Assembly (NCBI GenBank): GCA_019637815.1
Contig: JAHBUZ010000001.1
Span: forward strand, 215,865 to 271,210
DNA: 55,346 bases
Direction of reading: 5' to 3'
Origin: Chloroflexota bacterium
Lineage (GTDB): Bacteria > Chloroflexota > Limnocylindria > Limnocylindrales > CSP1-4
The notes under the pieces are model-generated. The model made no database searches. It had not been told where the DNA came from and worked only from the letters and a program-made list of their open reading frames with translations. Position 1 is the stretch's first letter, and each line of letters opens with the position of its first letter. Of the stretch, positions 48,355-55,189 are shown piece after piece. The translations under genes were made by a program, and so were the position numbers.

Positions 48355-48744
48355 ATGCGCGCACGCAAGAGCGGCCTGCGGGCCACCGCCCGACCACCGG
48401 CTCCGGCCTCACCGGTCGCACCCACGCCACCGACCATCGCGCCCCGTTCGGCCGAGGCGACGACGGCCGCAGCCACCACATCGACCGCGGTCGCGGCGGC
48501 TGACCCGGACGAGCCGCCCGCCGAGTCGTTCGATGCCGTGCGCGAGCCCATCGAGCCGCTCCGCTCGGGTGGATTCGGCCAGGTCGGGGGTGTCATCGGG
48601 GGTGTCATCGCCGGCATCGAGCAGCAGGTGTTCGGTCGCAAGCCGCCCGGCGAGGTGGAGATCCGACAGGTCCAGCCGGCGCGCGGCCTGACCAACGATG
48701 GCTCGACCGTGACCCTCGAGTTCCCCGACCGCGACCAGCACTGA
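48355..48744 (+). CDS. Small Ala/Pro-rich protein of unknown function
   Basis: A 129-residue protein. The first 60 residues are Ala, Pro and Thr-rich and likely disordered. The C-terminal half has a Gly-rich amphipathic stretch, FGQVGGVIGGVIAGIEQQVFG, then a short beta-like RQVQPARGLTNDGSTVTLEF. The Gly/Val/Ile segment may associate with membrane, but it is too short and glycine-rich to call a helix with confidence. No family recognised. TACGCT 6 nt upstream supports this ATG, and a hairpin follows the stop. Confidence 0.5.
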   Translation: MRARKSGLRATARPPAPASPVAPTPPTIAPRSAEATTAAATTSTAVAAADPDEPPAESFDAVREPIEPLRSGGFGQVGGVIGGVIAGIEQQVFGRKPPGEVEIRQVQPARGLTNDGSTVTLEFPDRDQH

Positions 48745-48760
48745 TCACGGTCAGCGACCC

Positions 48761-48780
48761 GGTCGGCGGCGACGCCGATC
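48761..48780 (+). terminator. Tetraloop hairpin after the Ala/Pro-rich gene
   Basis: GGTCGGCG (48761-48768), loop GCGA and CGCCGATC (48773-48780) form an 8-bp stem with one G-T pair, 17 nt past the stop. No T-tract follows. Confidence 0.5.
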
Positions 48781-48842
48781 CAGCGAGCGGCAGCGGTCCG
48801 ACGGCTGCCGCTCCGGTGCCCTGTGATAGGCTCGGCGGCCTG

Positions 48843-49259
48843 ATGCTGATGCTCCGGGAGGCACCCGGCCTGCCCGATCCCGACCTGCGACCGCCCACCA
48901 TCGCGGAGCCCGGTGACCCGTTCGCCGCCCTGCGCGTGGTGCATCTCGTGGCGCGTGCCCCACGCGGCATCCCGGTGCGCGTCCGTGACCTCGTGGATCG
49001 CCTGAACGCGGACTATCTCGACTGGTCGTTCTCGCGCACGGTCGTCATCGGCGTCCTGGTCCAGCTCCAGGCGAACTGGCTGGCCGACTTCCGGAACGCT
49101 TCGGGCATCGACCTGGCGGACGGTCCCGCGGGCGCCGAGCTGACGCTCGAGGATTCGCCGCGCATGGAGCCATGGCTCGTGTCGCAGGCTCTCCGGCTGG
49201 AGGCGGCGTGTACCGAGCGTCTCCGTGCCTTCGCGGTCGAGGAGGGGGCGATCCCCTGA
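48843..49259 (+). CDS. Hypothetical protein, 138 residues
   Basis: No family recognised. The middle reads LRVVHLVARAPRGIPVRVRDLVDRLNADYLDWSFSRTVVIGVLVQLQ, an alpha-helical pattern that might be a winged helix but lacks a clear recognition motif. No signal peptide or membrane helix is visible. TAGGCT (48827-48832) lies 10 nt before ATG 48843, the leaderless layout; a second ATG two codons later could also serve. Codon use is normal for the window, so it is probably a real gene. Confidence 0.55.
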   Translation: MLMLREAPGLPDPDLRPPTIAEPGDPFAALRVVHLVARAPRGIPVRVRDLVDRLNADYLDWSFSRTVVIGVLVQLQANWLADFRNASGIDLADGPAGAELTLEDSPRMEPWLVSQALRLEAACTERLRAFAVEEGAIP

Positions 49260-49264
49260 CCGGT

Positions 49265-49283
49265 GGGTGCGGCGGACGCATCC
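49265..49283 (+). terminator. Hairpin after the 138-residue gene
   Basis: GGGTGCG (49265-49271), loop GCGGA and CGCATCC (49277-49283) form a 7-bp stem with one G-T pair, 5 nt past the stop. No T-tract follows. Confidence 0.45.
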
Positions 49284-49344
49284 CTCGTCGATCCGCATCG
49301 CGCGTCGCAGGCGCGTCGCGCATCACCGACCTGGAGGATCCCGA

Positions 49345-50202
49345 ATGTCCGACTATGCGACCCCCGGCGCGCTCGTGAGCGCCGACTGGGCGAAGGAGCA
49401 TCTGGACGACCCGAACGTCCGATTCGTCGAGGTGGACGTGGACACGTCCGCGTACGAGCAGAGCCATATCCCGGGCGCGGTCGCCTGGGACTGGACCAGC
49501 CAGCTGTCCGACGGCGTGCGTCGGGACATCGTCAGCCGGGGCGACCTCGAGGCGCTGCTGTCGCGCTCGGGGATCGGTCCCGACACCCACATCGTGCTCT
49601 ATGGCGACAACAACAACTGGTTCGCGGCGTGGGCGTACTGGCAGCTCAAGCTGTTCGGCTGGGCGCGCGTGAGCATCCTGAACGGGGGTCGCAAGTACTG
49701 GGTGGACAACGGTCTGCCGGTGACGGTGGACGTGACGGACCACGCACCGACGCAGGTCGGCCTGCCCGAGGTGGACCGCTCGCTGCGCGCCTTCCGGGAC
49801 GACATCCTGTCCCACCTCGGTGCGGTGGGCACCACGCTCGCGCTGGTGGACGTGCGCTCGCCCGCCGAGTTCAACGGCGAGGTCATCGCGCCTCCGGGCA
49901 TGAGCGAGACCGCCCAGCGGGCGGGCCGGATCCCGGGCGCCACCTCCGCGCCCTGGGCCCAGACGGTCAACGAGGACGGCACGTTCAAGGACGCCGACAC
50001 GCTGCGCGCCCACTACGGCGGCAAGGGCGTGACGCCGGACAAGGACGTCATCGCCTACTGCCGCATCGGCGAGCGCTCGAGCCACTCCTGGTTCGTGCTC
50101 CACGAGCTGCTGGGCTACCCGAACGTGCGCAACTACGACGGCTCGTGGACCGAGTACGGCTCGCTCATCGACGTGCCCATCGAGAAGGGCGTGCCGGCCT
50201 GA
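49345..50202 (+). CDS. sseA: Rhodanese-type thiosulfate sulfurtransferase, two-domain
   Basis: A 285-residue protein with two rhodanese domains. The first (about 1-130) is inactive-type: FVEVDVDTSAYEQSHIPGAVAWDW and VLYGDNNNWFAAWAYWQL, with no Cys where the second has one. The second carries VDVRSPAEFNGE and the active-site loop AYCRIGERSSHSW, where CRIGERS fits thiosulfate as sulfur donor. It would move sulfur from thiosulfate to cyanide or a thiol acceptor. GGAGG 7 nt before ATG 49345 is a standard ribosome site. Confidence 0.87.
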   Translation: MSDYATPGALVSADWAKEHLDDPNVRFVEVDVDTSAYEQSHIPGAVAWDWTSQLSDGVRRDIVSRGDLEALLSRSGIGPDTHIVLYGDNNNWFAAWAYWQLKLFGWARVSILNGGRKYWVDNGLPVTVDVTDHAPTQVGLPEVDRSLRAFRDDILSHLGAVGTTLALVDVRSPAEFNGEVIAPPGMSETAQRAGRIPGATSAPWAQTVNEDGTFKDADTLRAHYGGKGVTPDKDVIAYCRIGERSSHSWFVLHELLGYPNVRNYDGSWTEYGSLIDVPIEKGVPA

Positions 50203-50211
50203 CCAACGGTC

Positions 50212-50235
50212 CGGGGCGGCCGCGCGGCCGCCCCG
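50212..50235. terminator. 24-bp perfect GC palindrome between converging genes
   Basis: CGGGGCGGCCGC is followed directly by its reverse complement, filling the 34-bp gap between the rhodanese stop and the serine hydrolase stop. It could terminate both converging transcripts. No T-tract on either side. Confidence 0.65.
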
Positions 50236-50236
50236 A

Positions 50237-51361
50237 TCAGCTCGGCGAGGATGTGGGTGTGCCGGAGCGGGCGAGCCTCGACCTGCCGCCCATGATCGCC
50301 GCGATGGCCTCCGCGTGGGGCACCTGGGTCACGCCCCAGCGGGCGCTCAGGATGACCACCACGATGCCGTGTGCCCGGTCGACCCACAGACGCGTGCCGG
50401 AGACGCCGGCATGGGTGAGCACGCCCTCCGTCACCCCCGGGATGGGGATCCCGGCGAGCGTCACCTCGCCGGATGATCCACCGGCTCGCGGTCGGTTCCA
50501 GCCCAGCGCATACCCAGGCGCCGGTATGTCCAGGCCATCGATGGTCTCGAGGAGGTCGCGCGTCTGGTCGCGGGCCATCACCTCGATCGCCGTGTCGGAC
50601 AGGACGCGTGGCACACCGGGCGCGCCGAGCAGCGACCGGCCGAAGCGGAGCAGGTCCTCGGCGGTCGCGAACAGCCCGCCACCCGCGAACGTGGCACGGG
50701 CCAGGAACCGTCGCACCACCCGTCGACCGATCCGGCTCTGCCCGGGCGCATCCGCCACGGGCAGCACCCTGCCGGGCCAGCGGCCCGGGTCGAAGCCCGT
50801 CTCCACCATGCCCAGCGGTGCGAGCAGCCGTTCGTGGAGCGACCGTGCGAACCTCGTGCCGGTGCGTGCCGCGATGGCCTCCGCGAGCAGCATGAAGCTG
50901 TCCGAGGCATAGGCATACCGGCTGCCCGGATCGGACACCGGCTCCGCCCCGTGGACCAGGCGCAGGAGCGTCGCGAACGATGGCGCACGACGGATGAACG
51001 CGGTGAGGTCCAGGTCCGGGATGCCCGTGGTATGTGACAGGACGTGGCGAGCCGTCACCCGACCGCGTCGATCCGGGACGTCCGGACGCAGGGGTGCATC
51101 GAGGTCGAGCCGCCCCTCGTCCACGAGCTGCATCACGGCGGTCGCGACGATGGGCTTGGTGACCGAGGCGAGGAACCACACGCTGTCGGGCCGTGCCGGC
51201 CAGCGTGTGGCCGGTATGGCGTGGATGGCCAGCGTGCCGGTCGCATCCGAGATCCCCAGCACGGCGCACGGCAGGGTGCCCTGGTCCACATGCCGCTCCA
51301 GGACGACGCGCGCGGCGTCGAACGCGGCGGCGAGGCTGCGCGGCGTCGGCTGGTCGGGCAT
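50237..51361 (-). CDS. Serine hydrolase of the class C beta-lactamase family
   Basis: A 374-residue protein of the beta-lactamase/D,D-peptidase/esterase family. The SxxK pair is S66 and K69 in FLASVTKPIVATAV. The second motif, normally YxN, is Y151-A-S153 in RYAYASDSFMLLAEAI, and the third motif is HAGVSG in place of KTG, common in esterase EstB-like members. No signal peptide is visible, so it is likely cytoplasmic and acts on an ester or amide, not on antibiotics. ATG 51361 has TATCAT 9 nt upstream (51371-51376), so a leaderless mRNA is expected. Confidence 0.82.
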   Translation of the reverse strand: MPDQPTPRSLAAAFDAARVVLERHVDQGTLPCAVLGISDATGTLAIHAIPATRWPARPDSVWFLASVTKPIVATAVMQLVDEGRLDLDAPLRPDVPDRRGRVTARHVLSHTTGIPDLDLTAFIRRAPSFATLLRLVHGAEPVSDPGSRYAYASDSFMLLAEAIAARTGTRFARSLHERLLAPLGMVETGFDPGRWPGRVLPVADAPGQSRIGRRVVRRFLARATFAGGGLFATAEDLLRFGRSLLGAPGVPRVLSDTAIEVMARDQTRDLLETIDGLDIPAPGYALGWNRPRAGGSSGEVTLAGIPIPGVTEGVLTHAGVSGTRLWVDRAHGIVVVILSARWGVTQVPHAEAIAAIMGGRSRLARSGTPTSSPS

Positions 51362-51381
51362 TCGTGGTCGATGATAGGCAG
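51362..51381. promoter_or_regulatory. 20-bp divergent promoter with overlapping -10 elements
   Basis: Only 20 bp separate the start codons of two divergent genes. TATCAT (minus, 51376-51371) is 9 nt from ATG 51361. On the plus strand GATGAT (51370-51375), 6 nt before GTG 51382, uses almost the same bases. The two polymerases would compete, and each -35 would lie inside the other coding region. Confidence 0.45.
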
Positions 51382-51705
51382 GTGACCAGGAACGACCTCA
51401 TCGAGCGGACCGATGCCCTCATCCGTACCGGAGAAGCCCTCGAGCACGAGCCGACGCTCGACGCCCTCCGGGCCTGGATCGCCGACTCCGATCGACTGCT
51501 GGCCGAGGCATGGGGCTCGATGGACCGCTACCACCTCGCGTGGCTGATGGTCGGTCGCCCGACGGCCGTGCGCGGCCGGCCGATGACCGTGGAGGAGGAG
51601 GCCGCCTACGTGCGCGACGTGGCGACCCAGAAGACCGCGGCGCTGCGCATGAGCCGTGCCGCGGCCGAGCAGGGGATGCCGTTCGTGGGTGAGACGGCCG
51701 GCTGA
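51382..51705 (+). CDS. Hypothetical helical protein, 107 residues
   Basis: An alpha-helical, charged protein of unknown function. It includes EHEPTLDALRAWIADSDRLLAEAWGSMDRYHLAWLMVG and a basic/acidic C-terminal helix with AYVRDVATQKTAALRMSRAAAEQG. No signal peptide, membrane helix or metal motif is evident. GTG 51382 is chosen because codon use and helix pattern begin there and because it faces a divergent leaderless gene. A hairpin lies just past the stop. Confidence 0.5.
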   Translation: MTRNDLIERTDALIRTGEALEHEPTLDALRAWIADSDRLLAEAWGSMDRYHLAWLMVGRPTAVRGRPMTVEEEAAYVRDVATQKTAALRMSRAAAEQGMPFVGETAG

Positions 51706-51712
51706 CGATCAT

Positions 51713-51730
51713 CGCCGGGCCCGTCCGGCG
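51713..51730. terminator. Hairpin between converging genes
   Basis: CGCCGG (51713-51718), loop GCCCGT and CCGGCG (51725-51730) form a 6-bp GC stem in the 36-bp gap between two converging genes. Confidence 0.5.
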
Positions 51731-51741
51731 CGAGTGAGCCG

Positions 51742-52275
51742 TCAGGCGTCGGGCGTCTCGGGGATGCCCGTGGACCGAGCGCCCGCGAGACCGAGCGCCA
51801 CCAGCAGCACGAGCGACAGCACGTCCGCCGCGCCCAGCTGCGGCAGCAGCCAGTCGAGCCAGGGGGTCGCAGCGAGTCGTTCGGGGAGCGAGCGCTCCGA
51901 GGCCGGCAGGATGGCCTGCGCCACGACCCACGCCGCGACCAGCCCGAGCAGCCACGCGATCAGGGCCAGGATGGCACCCGCCAGCTCCGGCCGGCTCGAC
52001 GGTCGATGACGCGCCAGCTGCCACGCTCCTCGACGAATGCTCCAGCCGATGAGGAAGCCGCCCAGCGCCGAGACCGCGAACATGCCGACCTCGAGCGTGC
52101 TGCGCAGGAGACCCAGGACGACGGCGACCCCCACCGCCGCGCCCAGACCGGCGAGCCATGCGGTCCGCATCCGGGGCAGTGCCTGGATCGGGACCTCGAC
52201 GTGCTGATAGCGCGAGCCGGGCGGCTGCGCGAGCGTGCCAGGTCGAACGTCGCCGGGTCCTCGTGATCGGTCCAC
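51742..52275 (-). CDS. Membrane protein of unknown function, four to five helices
   Basis: A 177-residue protein. A polar N-terminus of about 35 residues (VDRSRGPGD, then YQHVEVPIQALPRM) precedes hydrophobic helices at about 39-55, 60-78, 95-118 and 145-165. Family not recognised. The start is GTG 52275, with TACAGT 7 nt upstream on the minus strand, one half of a compact divergent promoter. Single-gene transcription unit, converging with the 107-residue gene. Confidence 0.6.
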   Translation of the reverse strand: MDRSRGPGDVRPGTLAQPPGSRYQHVEVPIQALPRMRTAWLAGLGAAVGVAVVLGLLRSTLEVGMFAVSALGGFLIGWSIRRGAWQLARHRPSSRPELAGAILALIAWLLGLVAAWVVAQAILPASERSLPERLAATPWLDWLLPQLGAADVLSLVLLVALGLAGARSTGIPETPDA

Positions 52276-52308
52276 GAGCAGGACTGTAGCCGCTAGACTG
52301 GACGACCC
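52276..52308. promoter_or_regulatory. 33-bp divergent region with two leaderless promoters
   Basis: TACAGT (minus, 52288-52283) lies 7 nt from GTG 52275, and TAGACT (plus, 52294-52299) lies 9 nt from ATG 52309. The two -10 elements are only 5 bp apart, so each -35 region must overlap the start of the opposite transcript or gene. The whole gap is promoter, with no room for leaders. Confidence 0.6.
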
Positions 52309-52812
52309 ATGCCACACCCCCTGCTGGGCCTTCCGCCCTCCGATGCCACCGCCGGTCGCCCCGAGGCTGCCGCCCGACTCCGGGCCGCACGTACGCGGGT
52401 CGGTTCGATCGCGCTGGAGGCCGCGCTGCGCATCGACCCGTCGCTCACGGAGCGCCACGACGAGCTCGCGCTGCGACGCATCCTCCGGGACCAGGAGCGG
52501 CATATCGAGCAGCTCGCCCGTGCGCTCGAGACGGGCGAGGACCGGTTCGTCACCGAGTACGGGGAGCACATCGTGCCGGTGTATCGGCGACGGGGCATCC
52601 GCATGAATGACTACGCCACCTTCCTCGGCGGGCTTCGCGATGCCAGCCTGTCGGTGCTGCCCGCGGAGGACGCGCCGGCACTCACCCGGACGATGACGGC
52701 CTGGATCGACCGGGTGCGCAAGCACCGTCGTCTGGCCGGTGACCACCCGGGCAACCCGTTGGTGCGCTTCATCTGGAAGGGCGCCGGCCTCGGCGACGAC
52801 ACGGTCGTCTGA
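52309..52812 (+). CDS. Hypothetical helical protein, possible RsbRD-like sensor domain
   Basis: A 167-residue, wholly helical protein. It reads RTRVGSIALEAALRIDPSLTERHDELALRRILRDQERHIEQLARALETG, then FVTEYGEHIVPVYRRRGIRMNDYATFLGGLRDASL. The RRRGI-MNDYATFL-GL pattern is reminiscent of globin-like N-terminal domains such as RsbRD_N, a weak likeness from memory. ATG 52309 is fixed by the leaderless TAGACT 9 nt before it. The stop overlaps the DUF433 start (TGATG), so these two make one unit. Confidence 0.55.
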   Translation: MPHPLLGLPPSDATAGRPEAAARLRAARTRVGSIALEAALRIDPSLTERHDELALRRILRDQERHIEQLARALETGEDRFVTEYGEHIVPVYRRRGIRMNDYATFLGGLRDASLSVLPAEDAPALTRTMTAWIDRVRKHRRLAGDHPGNPLVRFIWKGAGLGDDTVV

Positions 52813-53159
52813 TGACCATCAAGTGGGTCAAGACCGACCCTCTCGTCATGAACGGTGAGCCGTTCTGCTACGGGACGCGGTTGACCGTGCGCAACCTGCT
52901 GGAGATGCGTGCCGCTGGCCTCACGCCGAGCGCCATGATCGCGGAGAATCCCGAGCTGCGGCGCGTGGGCATCGCCAGCGCGTTCGCGTACGCGGGCGCG
53001 CATCGTGATCGCTATGCGGGCTTCTTCGAGCCGGACGGGTCGCTGCGCGGACCCGGCTTCAGCGCTGCCGAGGCCGCGGAGCTGCCCGCACCGCTCCGGG
53101 AGGCCGCGGGCCTGGTCGTGACACGGGGAGAGCCGACACCCGTCGCCACGCACCGCTGA
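52812..53159 (+). CDS. DUF433-family protein
   Basis: A 115-residue protein with the DUF433 pattern at its N-terminus: VMNGEPFCYGTRLTVRNLLEMRAAGLTPSAMIAENPEL, matching the usual G-P-GTR-TV-LL-AG-P-L spacing. DUF433 proteins are small winged-helix-like proteins that can act as antitoxins beside PIN or DUF5615 toxins. No such toxin is adjacent; the partner gene is the helical protein upstream. The C-terminal 45 residues are Gly/Pro/Ala-rich. ATG 52812 overlaps the preceding stop by one base. Confidence 0.65.
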   Translation: MTIKWVKTDPLVMNGEPFCYGTRLTVRNLLEMRAAGLTPSAMIAENPELRRVGIASAFAYAGAHRDRYAGFFEPDGSLRGPGFSAAEAAELPAPLREAAGLVVTRGEPTPVATHR

Positions 53160-53183
53160 CCGATCGCCGCGCCGTCGGCTCGA

Positions 53184-54449
53184 TCAGGGACCCGCGGCGA
53201 GGTCCGCCAGGACGGCCGCGAGGGCCCGGACGCCGATCAGCGCGTCCTCGATGGACGCACCCTCGGCAGGGGCATGGCTGATGCCCGTGGGGTTGCGCAC
53301 GAACAGCATCGCCGTCGGCAGATGCGCGTCGAGGACGCCCGCGTCGTGACCAGCCGCGGTCGACACGGCCACGCTGGGCATGCCGGCATCGTGCAGGATC
53401 GCCTCGATGCGCGCTCGAAGACCCGGGTCGAACCGGATCGCGGGCGTCCATGACTCCTCGGTGATGGTGACCCGGACACCCTCGCTGCGGCCGGCGCGTT
53501 CGACCGAGCGTCGGGTCGTGGCCACGATCGCCCGGACCGTGTCCTCCTCGAGCGCCCTCGCATCCAGCCAGGCGAGCACCTGGCCGGGGACCACGTTCGA
53601 GCCGTTCGGCTGGACGATCACCCGGCCCACGGTCGCGACGCCGCCGTGGCGTGCTGCGGCCCGACGCGCGGCCTTGATGAGGGCTGCGAGCACCAGCATC
53701 GGGTCGTGGCGATCCTCGAGCCGTGCCGTGCCCGCATGGTCGCCCGATCCCTCGAGGACCACGCGCCACCGACCGTGGGGGTCGATGCCCGTGCCCGTGG
53801 CGAGCGCCCGGCCCAGTGGCTGCAGGGCGCGGCCCTGCTCCACGTGGAGCTCCACGAACGCGTGGAGTCGCGCCAGGCGCCCCGGGTCGGATCCCATCGC
53901 GTCCGGATCGATGCCCAGGGCAGCGACCGCGGACGCGAAGGTCACACCGGCCGCATCCACCCGTTCGCGCATCGACGCCGCGTCGACGACACCCGTGGCG
54001 AGACGGCTGCCGAGCGTGGCTACGCCGAACCGCGCGCCTTCCTCCTCCGTCCACGCCACGACCACGATGGGTCGGGTGGGCGCGACACCGGTCGCGCGAA
54101 GCAGGTCGATGGCGAGGAACCCGGACACGACCCCCAACGCACCGTCCCAGGCACCGCCGCCAGGAACGGTGTCGAGATGGCTGCCCGTCGCGATGGCCGC
54201 GTCACCGGGACCCGGCCACCAGGCCCACAGGTTGCCGTTCCGATCCGTCTCCACGGTCAGACCACGCGCGGTCGCCGTGTCCGCGAACCAGTCGCGTGCA
54301 GCACGGTCCTCCGCGGTCCATGGCAGACGTTCGGTCGCACCGGAGGGCAGGTGCCCGATCGCCGCGAGGCCATCCCAGAGCGCCAGGAACCGTTCGGCGA
54401 GCCATGCATCCGAGGGCTCGGTCGCGGGCCCCACGCCGTCCGCGGTCAT
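53184..54449 (-). CDS. M20-family amidohydrolase (allantoate/N-carbamoyl-L-amino acid hydrolase type)
   Basis: A 421-residue zinc amidohydrolase of the N-carbamoyl-L-amino acid hydrolase/allantoate amidohydrolase group. Metal ligands fit TGSHLDTVPGGGAWDGALGV (His, Asp), AWTEEEGARFG (Glu) and FVELHVEQGRAL (His), with the lid-domain SGDHAGTARL and a late SHAPAEGASIED. Its GTG-free start at ATG 54449 overlaps the HutC-type regulator, and HutF lies just upstream of that. HutF yields N-formyl-L-glutamate, so the enzyme may hydrolyse N-formylglutamate here, in place of HutG. Allantoate or N-carbamoyl amino acids are the alternatives. Confidence 0.82.
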   Translation of the reverse strand: MTADGVGPATEPSDAWLAERFLALWDGLAAIGHLPSGATERLPWTAEDRAARDWFADTATARGLTVETDRNGNLWAWWPGPGDAAIATGSHLDTVPGGGAWDGALGVVSGFLAIDLLRATGVAPTRPIVVVAWTEEEGARFGVATLGSRLATGVVDAASMRERVDAAGVTFASAVAALGIDPDAMGSDPGRLARLHAFVELHVEQGRALQPLGRALATGTGIDPHGRWRVVLEGSGDHAGTARLEDRHDPMLVLAALIKAARRAAARHGGVATVGRVIVQPNGSNVVPGQVLAWLDARALEEDTVRAIVATTRRSVERAGRSEGVRVTITEESWTPAIRFDPGLRARIEAILHDAGMPSVAVSTAAGHDAGVLDAHLPTAMLFVRNPTGISHAPAEGASIEDALIGVRALAAVLADLAAGP

Positions 54450-55189
54450 CCGCTGATCCGTTCGCCGGGGCGGAACTGGAGCCGCAGGCGATAGCTGTCG
54501 CCGGGGTGGGTGAGTGTGACCTGGGTGACCGCCATCCGACCCGACCAGGTGCGACGCCGTACGACGAGGCATGGTCGCTGCGGGTCGATCCGCAGCCAGG
54601 TGCACTGGTCGGGTCTGGGCAGCACCGCCTCGATCGACTCCTCCACCTCCGAGATCGGCGAGCGGACCCGTATCAGGTGCTGGTTGGGTGTGACGCGCGT
54701 GAAGTCCTCGTGGAGGTAGTCCGGCGCGGCCGCGGGGTTGACGTAGCGGTCCTCGATCTGGATGGGGACGTCGTCCTCGAAGTGGAGCAGGAGCGAGTGG
54801 AACACACGGCCGCTCGGCGCGAGCTCGAGCGCCCAGGCGATGAGATCGGACGCGCGGACCTCCTCGAGGGTGAGCACCTCCGCGCGATGCACGTGGCCGC
54901 GTGCCGCGATCTCGTCGGAGATGCTGCCGACCATCAGGGCAGGCGACTGGTACTTCACCTGGGCAACGAACGAGCCGACCCCCTGGATGCGGGTCAGGTA
55001 TCCCTCGTTGGCGAGGTCGCGCAGCGCACGATTCGCCGTCTGCCGCGAGACGCCCCACTCGCGCACGACCTCGTGCTCGGACGGCACACGATGCCCCGGC
55101 AGCCACTCGCCCGATTCGATGCGGCCGATGAAGTGCTGCTTGACGCGGTGGTAGAGCGGTGCCGGGTCGCCGGCGCGTGTCTCATCCAC
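54446..55189 (-). CDS. hutC: GntR-family regulator, HutC type (histidine utilisation repressor)
   Basis: A 247-residue regulator. The N-terminal winged helix (about 10-75) reads PGHRVPSEHEVVREWGVSRQTANRALRDLANEGYL, the GntR pattern. The UTRA effector domain follows with FEDDVPIQIEDRYVNPAAAPDYLHEDF, ESIEAVLP, LVVRRRTWS and TLTHPGDSYRLRLQF, all characteristic of HutC, which senses urocanate. It lies between hutF and the amidohydrolase, overlapping each. GTG 55189 is the start. It likely represses this locus until histidine or urocanate is present. Confidence 0.85.
   Translation of the reverse strand: MDETRAGDPAPLYHRVKQHFIGRIESGEWLPGHRVPSEHEVVREWGVSRQTANRALRDLANEGYLTRIQGVGSFVAQVKYQSPALMVGSISDEIAARGHVHRAEVLTLEEVRASDLIAWALELAPSGRVFHSLLLHFEDDVPIQIEDRYVNPAAAPDYLHEDFTRVTPNQHLIRVRSPISEVEESIEAVLPRPDQCTWLRIDPQRPCLVVRRRTWSGRMAVTQVTLTHPGDSYRLRLQFRPGERISG

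Noticed and set aside
50237..51361. An antibiotic-resistance beta-lactamase
   Set aside because: No signal peptide, YAS in place of YxN, and HAGVSG in place of KTG suit esterase-like or peptidase-like members, not class C resistance enzymes.
52812..53159. A toxin-antitoxin pair with the DUF433 protein as antitoxin
   Set aside because: No PIN, DUF5615 or other recognisable toxin lies next to it. The only linked gene is a helical protein without toxin motifs.
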